Shown here: positions 44,396 to 51,458 of the stretch, in pieces
Layout: the number at the start of each line of letters is the position of its first letter
How positions within the stretch are numbered: the first letter of the stretch is position 1
NCBI RefSeq assembly: GCF_003576475.1
Contig: NZ_QWGR01000015.1
Location: forward strand, 62,001 to 126,000
Reading direction: 5' to 3'
DNA length: 64,000 bases
Origin: Maribellus luteus
GTDB lineage: Bacteria; Bacteroidota; Bacteroidia; Bacteroidales; Prolixibacteraceae
Notes under the pieces: model-generated
Told to the model about the DNA's origin: nothing
Seen by the model: the letters and a program-made list of their open reading frames with translations, nothing else
Database searches by the model: none
Position numbers and translations under genes: made by a program

Positions 44396-45976
44396 TTAAT
44401 ATTTTGGATTCTGCTCCAAATTTGGGTTCAATTCTCTTTCCCTTTGCGGGATTGGCCACAAGTAATCGCGTCCCTCATCAAATACACGGTTGTATCCGTC
44501 GATATTGACAGTTACCAATGTGCCATTATCGTTGTAGGTCATGCCGTATACTTTGCCGGGCATCACTTCGTGGGCAATTCTCCAGCGCCGAATGTCAAAC
44601 AAACGGGTTCCTTCAAAAGCCAACTCAATAGTACGTTCCTTGCGCACGATTTCTCTTAATTGCCCCTGTGACAATGAAGAAGAAATGGCGGGCATATTTA
44701 CGCTTTCCCTGGCACGAACGTCGTTGATGGCGCTGTAAACAGAAGCATCAATTTCATTCATCTCAATTTTAGCTTCGGCATAAGTGAGCAATACCTCTGC
44801 GTACCGGATCAGGATCAGGTTAATTCCTGAATTCGACGGAGTATCAAAATCGCTGTTGGCAATGTATTTTTTGATGTTCCATCCGGTGGTAGTGGTATAC
44901 AAAGTTCCGCCAACAGGATCTGTAGCCGCAGCATCCCCGGGAATTGAATTAAATGTTTTTCCGTTGGGCAGGCTTGCTCCTGTAACAAAAACCGATTGCT
45001 TTAAACGCGGGTCGCGGTTCTCGTATGGATTTTGAGGATCGAAACCACTTTCAGGATCTGTAATCGATAAACCGTTGTTCATTTCGTACATATCCATCAG
45101 TTTTTTAGTAGGTACATAAACACTACCTGCACTTCCCGGAATCAAGCTCCACGGGCCAATAACGTTATAGTAGTTGTTCGCCAACACATCTTTTGCAAAC
45201 TGTCGGTCTAGAATTACTTCGTTACAGTTCTCACCTTCGTACTGAAAAAGGTCCTCGTATGAATTATACAGCGAATACACCTCCAGGTCCATTACCTGTT
45301 TGGCAGCGGTAGCCGCTTCTGAATAACGACCGGCAAAAAGCATTGCACGGGCTTTTAAAGCTAAAGCAGCTCCTTTGGTTACGCGGCCTTTATCGTCGCC
45401 TGTATATTCCTTGGGTAAATCCACTGCTGCTTCGGTAAGCTCGGTGGATACGAAATCCCAGATCGAAGAAACCGCATTCCGGGTGATGGTTTTACCTTCT
45501 TCCACATTAATGCTGGTGGTAATCAAGGGAACATCGCCAAACAACATCGCTAATTTAGTATAGTGATAAGCCCTGATGGTGCGCACTTCGCCTTTAAGCC
45601 GGCTGATAAGCCCGGTATTATCGGTTTCAATACGGTCAATATTTTCCATAAAGTCGTTCACTCGCCTGATCGCGGTATAATCTGCGTCCCATTCGTTTAA
45701 GAACCTGGACAAGGTTGCATCTGCATTACCTGCTTCGATTATGGAGTTATCTTCAAACAAGCGGTTGGTATGCACTACATCGGTAATTCCATCGTAGGCA
45801 AAAATTACATTCCCGTCAAGTGTGGGATACACTGCGTTTGCCGCCAGAATGGCATCGTTTTCAGTTTGCCAGAAAATTTCGGTAGAAATACGATCGTCCG
45901 GCACGGTAGTTAATAAATCTTCCTGACAAGAAGAAAGAATAAATACTGATAATAAAATATATACTATTTTTTTCAT
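44396..45976 (-). CDS. SusD/RagB-family glycan-binding lipoprotein
   Basis: 526 residues. The signal ends FILSSC, then QEDLLTTVPDDRISTEIFWQTENDAILAANAVY, a classic RagB/SusD N-terminus. TPR-type and C-terminal landmarks: IRAYHYTKLAMLFGDVPLI, GAALALKARAMLFAGRYSEAATAAKQVMDL, LILIRYAEVLLTYAEAKIEMNE, IVRKERTIELAFEGTRLFDIRRW, and the terminal DYLWPIPQRERELNPNLEQNP. It pairs with the STN-type SusC 12 bp upstream and would bind a sulfated glycan, judged by the sulfatase downstream (inference). Confidence 0.95.
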   Translation of the reverse strand: MKKIVYILLSVFILSSCQEDLLTTVPDDRISTEIFWQTENDAILAANAVYPTLDGNVIFAYDGITDVVHTNRLFEDNSIIEAGNADATLSRFLNEWDADYTAIRRVNDFMENIDRIETDNTGLISRLKGEVRTIRAYHYTKLAMLFGDVPLITTSINVEEGKTITRNAVSSIWDFVSTELTEAAVDLPKEYTGDDKGRVTKGAALALKARAMLFAGRYSEAATAAKQVMDLEVYSLYNSYEDLFQYEGENCNEVILDRQFAKDVLANNYYNVIGPWSLIPGSAGSVYVPTKKLMDMYEMNNGLSITDPESGFDPQNPYENRDPRLKQSVFVTGASLPNGKTFNSIPGDAAATDPVGGTLYTTTTGWNIKKYIANSDFDTPSNSGINLILIRYAEVLLTYAEAKIEMNEIDASVYSAINDVRARESVNMPAISSSLSQGQLREIVRKERTIELAFEGTRLFDIRRWRIAHEVMPGKVYGMTYNDNGTLVTVNIDGYNRVFDEGRDYLWPIPQRERELNPNLEQNPKY

Positions 45977-45988
45977 CTCCTTATTTTC

Positions 45989-48900
45989 TTAAAAGTTTAA
46001 CTTCAAACCAACGGTGTACAAATCAACCTGCGGATAATAGTTCGCTCTTCCGGCAGGAGTTTCTGCATCAAGTCCCCAATCGTTAAGTTTCGAGAACGTA
46101 ATTAAGTTGGTTGCATTTACATAGAGCTGAGCTTTGCTGATGGGTAATTTTGACAGCCAGGAAGCTTTTACATTGTATGAAAGCATAATGTTTTTCAGCC
46201 TCAGGTAGTCTGCATCAATGGTTAACCGGTCAGAAGCCTGCAGGTTTCTCAGGTTCGATTTGATTGGTCTTGGCCAACGCGCATCGGTATTGGTTTCTGT
46301 CCAGTAGTCCGTATAGTTGGCATGAGTGAATGCCTCATACGTTGCCTGGTGAGCCAATCCACCTTCCAACTGTGTGGTATGCCCAAAAGCACCCTGCCAC
46401 TGCATATATAGCTCGAAACCGTCGTAAGCAAAACGCATGGTTGCGCCCAGGTTCGTCAGCGGGAAGGTATACCCGAGGAAAGCCCGGTCGTCGGGATTGA
46501 TCTTGTCATCGTCATTAAGGTTCAGGTATTTTACATCACCCGGTTTTGTATTGGACTGATAAGTAGGGTAATTGGCGATTTCTTCAGGCGACTGGAAGAA
46601 ACCGTCGGTACGATATCCCCATAAGCTATTGATGGCCATTCCTTCCTGGATAATGGTCGTTACATTAGCACCGCTTCCGGTTATGTAGGGCCCTGTTGAC
46701 TTTAAATCTTCTACCCTGTTTTTATTCCGGCTTACATTTAGCCCGATATCATAGGTTAATTTTCTTCCTCCGCGATAGATTACTCCAAGCTCCCAGCCTT
46801 TATTACTTACCGATCCGGCGTTCTGGTATGAAGCATTCAGACCGATGGTTGAAGGAATTGGAAGACGTAACAAAATGTCTTTGGTCAACTTGTCGTAATA
46901 ATCGGCAGAAACCGTTAATTTACTGTTCCACAAGCCCAGGTCGATACCAATGTCCAGCTGTCTGGTTTTTTCCCAGGTCAGGTCTTCGTTCACAAACTGA
47001 GTTGGAGTATAGCCCTGAACCGGTGTTTCATTAAAGGCATAATTAACCACCGACAAGGCCGGGTAAAACTCGTACAAGGCAATGGCCTGGTTACCGGTTA
47101 ATCCCCACGAAGCACGAACCTTAAATTCGTTAATAGTTTCCGACATATCGGCCCAGAAATCTTCCTGGGAAATCCTCCAGGCACCTGAGAACGATGGAAA
47201 GAAAGCATATTGCTTGGTAGTACTAAACCTTGATGAACCATCGTAACGAGCATTTACCTCAAACAGGTACTTGTTGTTATACGCATAGTTGAAACGTCCG
47301 AAATACGAACGTAAAGCATATTCCGAGTTATACCCTGAATTATCCTTATTGTCTTCGGATCCTGCATCCAGAGATTGAATATCGTTGTTGTAAAAGTCCT
47401 GACGATAAGCAGAAAGGTTATTCTGACGGTTATCGATAGTAGAATACCCGACCAATGCCTTAAACTCGTGATCCTCGAATGTCTTTTCGTAATTCAACAA
47501 ATGCGACAAGGTTAATTCCTTTAAACTTCCGCGTGATTCGCTCAGCGAATTAAGCGTAACCTGTCTCACTCTACCCGTAATCGGGTCTTCGTTCCGGTAC
47601 TTGTTCTCGTAGGCCGACCCTTCCGATTTTGAATCACGGATTCCGTATTCAAATGTATATTTCAAGCCTGAGAAGATCTCGTAATTTGCTTTTACTTTCC
47701 CGATGAAATAATTGTTTTTGCTTGTTCTAAGCCCAGTTAAATCAGAAAAAATCAACGGGTTGTTGTTCTGTGGCCCTAATCCGTACTCGCCTGTTGCGTA
47801 TTGCGGAACCGAAAATTTGGTCGCATGCAACATGTAATTAAACACATTGTAAACACCGGCATATGGCTGTACATCTTCTGACATACGAAGGTTCATATCG
47901 AACGCAACGCTAAGCTTTGATGAAAGATTGAAGTCAGTATTTATACGTACTTCATTGGTATTATCGTTGAAGTTGTTTACAATACCTTCAATGTCCTGGT
48001 AACGCAAACTTGCCCTGGCTCTAACAAACTCATTACCGCCGCTAAACGACAAGGTATGGTTTTGTTGCGGTGCATTTTTCAGCATTACTCCTTTATCGAA
48101 CCAGGGGAAAGGCAGCGGGTAAAGTTCGCGGTCAGTGGCATTCACATATTCATTAATAAACTCTTCGCTGTAAGTTGCCTGACCACCGGCATTAATCCGG
48201 GCTGCATTTTCCAATTCAAAATAATCTCTCAGCCCCATATGCTCGGGACGGTTGTTGGCTCTTTGAAAGCCATAATATCCATGGTATGCCACCTGTACAT
48301 CGCCTGATTTTGCCCTGCGTGTATTGATAAGAATTACACCGTTGGCAGCACGCGAACCGTAAATGGCCGTTGACGAGGCATCTTTTAATACCGAAATGCT
48401 TTCAATGTCATCCGGGTTGATATCCGTCATTCGTTGTTCAATTCCGTCAACAATAATTAACGGAGAATTGCTACTTAGAGAAGTAATACCACGAATACGA
48501 ATATTCACATCAGAAGCCCCCGGGCGTCCGCCCTGGTCAACAACTGTTACCCCGGCAGCCAATCCCTGAAGCGACTGTTCTACGTTGGCAACGGGGCGCC
48601 TCGTTAGTGTTTCTCCATCAACCTGTGAAATTGAATTGGTTAAACTCACTTTCTTTTGTACACCGTACCCGATAGCTACTACTTCTTCCAGGCCAATGGC
48701 ATCGGTTGCCATTTTTACATTAATGGAAGCTTCTGTTCCAACCGGAATTTCCTGCGTTACCATTCCAACAAAAGAAAAAACCAAAACAGCATCGGTTGGA
48801 ACGTTGGCGATGGTATACTCCCCATCAAAATTTGTTATTGTTCCCTGTGTTGTTCCTTTTATCAGCACAGTTACCCCCGGAAGTGGCAATCCGGCTTCGT

Positions 48901-49327
48901 CGGTCACTTTTCCGGAAATGGGAGTTTGCTGCCCGGAAACTGTCAATATATTCCCAGTGTTCTCAGTCGTCAATACAATAAACTTGTCTTTTATAACATA
49001 GTTTACATTGGTATTTTTAAACACGGTATTTAGTACTTCATCAATTTTTTGGTTTTCGAGATTTACCGAAATTTCACGGTCAACATCAATGAGCTTACCG
49101 CTGTACATAAAATAAAACTCGCTTTGCTCTTCAATTCTTGAAAGGACTTCTTTAACCGTAGTCTTGTTCATATTCAGGTTTAGAAGTTTTACCTGAGAAT
49201 AGGTTTTCCCGGCAAATGCCCAACCAATTGACATCAAAATTAAAAAGGTTGCTAGCTTCATAATTCGAAAAAATTTTACCAGTCCGGGCAATTTTTCACC
49301 CCCCGACCAATTAGTCAGATTTTTCAT
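45989..49327 (-). CDS. SusC/RagA-family TonB-dependent transducer with STN domain
   Basis: 1112 residues. The long N-region before the signal (RIMKLATFLILMSIGWAFAGKTYS) is normal for this class. Residues about 45-125 are an STN domain (LNMNKTTVKEVLSRIEEQSEFYFMYS, KIDEVLNTVFKNTNVNYVIKDKFIVL), followed by a carboxypeptidase-regulatory-like domain (ISGKVTDEAGLPLPGVTVLIKG), plug (VVAIGYGVQKKVSLTNSISQ, SVLKDASSTAIYGSRAANGVILI) and barrel. The STN domain lets substrate binding be passed to the FecR anti-sigma factor encoded just upstream, freeing the ECF sigma factor. So this locus is wired for trans-envelope induction. Two hairpins lie in the leader. Confidence 0.95.
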   Translation of the reverse strand: MKNLTNWSGGEKLPGLVKFFRIMKLATFLILMSIGWAFAGKTYSQVKLLNLNMNKTTVKEVLSRIEEQSEFYFMYSGKLIDVDREISVNLENQKIDEVLNTVFKNTNVNYVIKDKFIVLTTENTGNILTVSGQQTPISGKVTDEAGLPLPGVTVLIKGTTQGTITNFDGEYTIANVPTDAVLVFSFVGMVTQEIPVGTEASINVKMATDAIGLEEVVAIGYGVQKKVSLTNSISQVDGETLTRRPVANVEQSLQGLAAGVTVVDQGGRPGASDVNIRIRGITSLSSNSPLIIVDGIEQRMTDINPDDIESISVLKDASSTAIYGSRAANGVILINTRRAKSGDVQVAYHGYYGFQRANNRPEHMGLRDYFELENAARINAGGQATYSEEFINEYVNATDRELYPLPFPWFDKGVMLKNAPQQNHTLSFSGGNEFVRARASLRYQDIEGIVNNFNDNTNEVRINTDFNLSSKLSVAFDMNLRMSEDVQPYAGVYNVFNYMLHATKFSVPQYATGEYGLGPQNNNPLIFSDLTGLRTSKNNYFIGKVKANYEIFSGLKYTFEYGIRDSKSEGSAYENKYRNEDPITGRVRQVTLNSLSESRGSLKELTLSHLLNYEKTFEDHEFKALVGYSTIDNRQNNLSAYRQDFYNNDIQSLDAGSEDNKDNSGYNSEYALRSYFGRFNYAYNNKYLFEVNARYDGSSRFSTTKQYAFFPSFSGAWRISQEDFWADMSETINEFKVRASWGLTGNQAIALYEFYPALSVVNYAFNETPVQGYTPTQFVNEDLTWEKTRQLDIGIDLGLWNSKLTVSADYYDKLTKDILLRLPIPSTIGLNASYQNAGSVSNKGWELGVIYRGGRKLTYDIGLNVSRNKNRVEDLKSTGPYITGSGANVTTIIQEGMAINSLWGYRTDGFFQSPEEIANYPTYQSNTKPGDVKYLNLNDDDKINPDDRAFLGYTFPLTNLGATMRFAYDGFELYMQWQGAFGHTTQLEGGLAHQATYEAFTHANYTDYWTETNTDARWPRPIKSNLRNLQASDRLTIDADYLRLKNIMLSYNVKASWLSKLPISKAQLYVNATNLITFSKLNDWGLDAETPAGRANYYPQVDLYTVGLKLNF

Positions 49328-49353
49328 ACTTTTGTAATGATTAGTTATTAATG

Positions 49354-49417
49354 CCCTGTACCGTTATACAGGGTTAAATTTTAATCCCGACAGGGGAATG
49401 TTGACGCATTTCCCTGT
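49354..49417 (-). promoter_or_regulatory. Tandem hairpins in the leader between FecR and SusC
   Basis: Two stem-loops lie in the 183-bp gap: CCCTGTA/TACAGGG with a 6-nt loop (49354-49373), and ACAGGGGAATG/CATTTCCCTGT with one G-T pair and a 6-nt loop (49390-49417). Both arms carry the core ACAGGG. Read on the minus strand the second is met first and is followed by CGGGATTAAAATTTAA, a weak U-run. They could end the sigma-FecR transcript or form a structured SusC leader. Confidence 0.55.
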
Positions 49418-49510
49418 TGTTTTGGATTGATAATCAGAGAGACCAGCAGATGGTCTAAAAATGCTCATTCATTTCATAGGCAAATAGTTTGTTATAGTTA
49501 GATACTGTAT

Positions 49511-50569
49511 TTATTCTTTTTTTGTTATGATTATTTTTTGTTTTGAATACGTACCGTTCGGTAACTTTTTTCGTGGCAGCGAAGTGTATTCCACAGGGGT
49601 TGCAATGGTCATTAAATCGAGAATCTGAGACAAGGGTTCGTCAATAAAGGTTACGGTGTAAATGAAGTCTTCCACTTCTTTATCGACTTCAATATCCACA
49701 TTAAACATACGACTGAGCTTTTCAGCCATCTCTGAAATGGGAGTGTCTTCAAAAACCAGTTTGCCATCTTTCCAGGCGATGTATCTCTCAACACTTCCTT
49801 TTGACGAAGAAATTGCCCCCGTTTCCCGGTTGTATTTTGCATGTTGTCCGGGCACCATACTGCCAATTAATTTCGCCTCACCATCTTCAACACGCTGTTC
49901 CAACACAACCTTTCCGTTTACCAGCGTTGTTTGTATTATTTTATATTCCGGATAAGCCAAAACATTAAATTCAGTTCCCAGCGCCTTTACATTTATATCT
50001 CCGACTTTTACAATAAATGGTTTTTCAGGATTGTGGGCCACTTCAAAAAAACCTTCTCCTTCCAACACTACATCACGTGTTTCACCTGAGAAGAAAAGCG
50101 GATACCTGATTTTACTACCGTAATTCAGGTGTACCTGCGAGCCGTCGGAAAGCTGAACAACAGAGCGGGAGCCAATTGGAGCGATAATCTCAAGTGTATC
50201 CGCAGCAGCCAGAGTATATTGTGATTGGATGAATCTATTTTCGGTAAGTGTATAAAACAAAACTCCAAGAACCGGTATTAACAAAATACCAGCGGCACGT
50301 AAGAGCCATCCGGCTGATAAATGCCTGCGTTTGCTTTTCCCGGTGTTGTTTTCCCGTCGTTCAATTTCGTCCTGAATTCGATCAAAAAGTCCTACAAACT
50401 TGGTATCAGACTCCGAAGTATCTTCTGCCCGGTAATTTTCCCAATCGGCCAACGCCAGTTTTCTCTCGTCTTCGGTCAATGCTTCCTGGCGTATCCAGTG
50501 CAACACTTCCTGCAGCTCCTCTCCGCTCAGTTTATTTTGCAGATATTTATTTAGTAATTCTAACGTCAT
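49511..50569 (-). CDS. FecR-family anti-sigma factor
   Basis: 352 residues. An N-terminal cytoplasmic sigma-binding region (LLNKYLQNKLSGEELQEVLHWI), one membrane span near 87-106 (AAGILLIPVLGVLFYTL), then the periplasmic FecR domain (about 120-220: IIAPIGSRSVVQLSDGSQVHLNYGSKIRYP, RDVVLEGEGFFEVAHNPEKPFIVKVGDINVKALGTEFNV) and a C-terminal DUF4974 region (about 270-345: KLVFEDTPISEMAEKLSRMFNVDIEVD). It holds the ECF sigma encoded upstream until the STN-type SusC signals that substrate is present. The order sigma, FecR, SusC, SusD is the classic arrangement. Confidence 0.95.
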   Translation of the reverse strand: MTLELLNKYLQNKLSGEELQEVLHWIRQEALTEDERKLALADWENYRAEDTSESDTKFVGLFDRIQDEIERRENNTGKSKRRHLSAGWLLRAAGILLIPVLGVLFYTLTENRFIQSQYTLAAADTLEIIAPIGSRSVVQLSDGSQVHLNYGSKIRYPLFFSGETRDVVLEGEGFFEVAHNPEKPFIVKVGDINVKALGTEFNVLAYPEYKIIQTTLVNGKVVLEQRVEDGEAKLIGSMVPGQHAKYNRETGAISSSKGSVERYIAWKDGKLVFEDTPISEMAEKLSRMFNVDIEVDKEVEDFIYTVTFIDEPLSQILDLMTIATPVEYTSLPRKKLPNGTYSKQKIIITKKE

Positions 50570-50714
50570 TTTTTTACAGCTATACCACCCTAGAACAGGG
50601 TGGTATAGATTTTAACTAATCTAACTTAACAACCTAATCTCTATTATTTGTGCTCATTTGCTACAGTAATACGATTAAGCTGTAGTTTGGGATTATATAA
50701 AAATGACTTTTTTT

Positions 50715-51302
50715 TTACGAGAGAAACAAATCTGCAAACAAACCACTGATAATCAATCCATAATCGAAGTGAGATTTTAAGAAAGAAAGTGTGTTCGCCA
50801 TGTGTTTTTTTACCGTGTTTACAGAAATACCCAGTTTTACGGCTATTTCTTCGTGCGAAAAACCTTGTTCACGGCTTAACTGAAATATCTCCTTTTGGCG
50901 GGGGGTAAGTTCTTCCAGAAGCTGTTTTAGTTTATTATCCAACTCCTTAAATTGCAGTTCGTCCAGGATATCCGGTGCTTCCTGAATTTGCTGCAAAGCA
51001 ACAAGGTTTTCCAGGTATTTTCTTTCGTTTACCCGCTTACGAAGAAGATCGATTGTTGTGTTATAGGCAATGGTAAACAAGAACGACTCAAACGAAGAGT
51101 AGGCATCAAGTTTGTTCCGTGCCTGCCAGATTTTAACAAAAACCTCCTGGACAATTTCTTCGGCATCGGCCTCTACTTTTATATACCTCAGAACAAACCC
51201 GTAAAGCCTTTTACAATATCGTTCGTAGATATTATAAAAAGCTACCCTGTCACCGTTTTTAATTTGAATGATTAGCTCCTTATTTGACTTACTGTTTTTC
51301 AA
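50715..51302 (-). CDS. ECF RNA polymerase sigma factor paired with the FecR protein
   Basis: 195 residues. Region 2: VAFYNIYERYCKRLYGFVLRYI, EEIVQEVFVKIWQARNKL, FTIAYNTTIDLLRKR; region 4: LLEELTPRQKEIFQLSREQGFSHEEIAVKLGISVNTVKKHM. The only start that keeps the normal N-terminus (KNSKSNKELIIQIKNGDR) is TTG at 51302; an in-frame TAA lies three codons upstream. It would switch on the SusC/SusD/sulfatase genes once released by FecR. A 41-bp palindrome lies 24 bp upstream of the start. Confidence 0.94.
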   Translation of the reverse strand: MKNSKSNKELIIQIKNGDRVAFYNIYERYCKRLYGFVLRYIKVEADAEEIVQEVFVKIWQARNKLDAYSSFESFLFTIAYNTTIDLLRKRVNERKYLENLVALQQIQEAPDILDELQFKELDNKLKQLLEELTPRQKEIFQLSREQGFSHEEIAVKLGISVNTVKKHMANTLSFLKSHFDYGLIISGLFADLFLS

Positions 51303-51325
51303 AAGCCGTTAGATAAATTAGGCTA

Positions 51326-51366
51326 TAAAGATAACTATATATAATAATTATATATGGCTATCTTTA
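51326..51366. repeat. 41-bp near-perfect inverted repeat upstream of the ECF sigma gene
   Basis: Two 20-nt arms pair at 18 of 20 positions around a single A; the left arm is TAAAGATAACTATATATAAT and the right arm starts at 51347. It lies between the end of the glycosidase gene (51459) and the sigma start (51302). It could be a terminator of the upstream unit or an operator; there is no long U-tract after it. Confidence 0.6.
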
Positions 51367-51458
51367 AATCACTGCGATATACAAACAGAACTTGGTGTAT
51401 CAAGGAGAAAATCCGATTCGCACCTGTAATTACCAAGAGATCTTCATTTCATACACTC

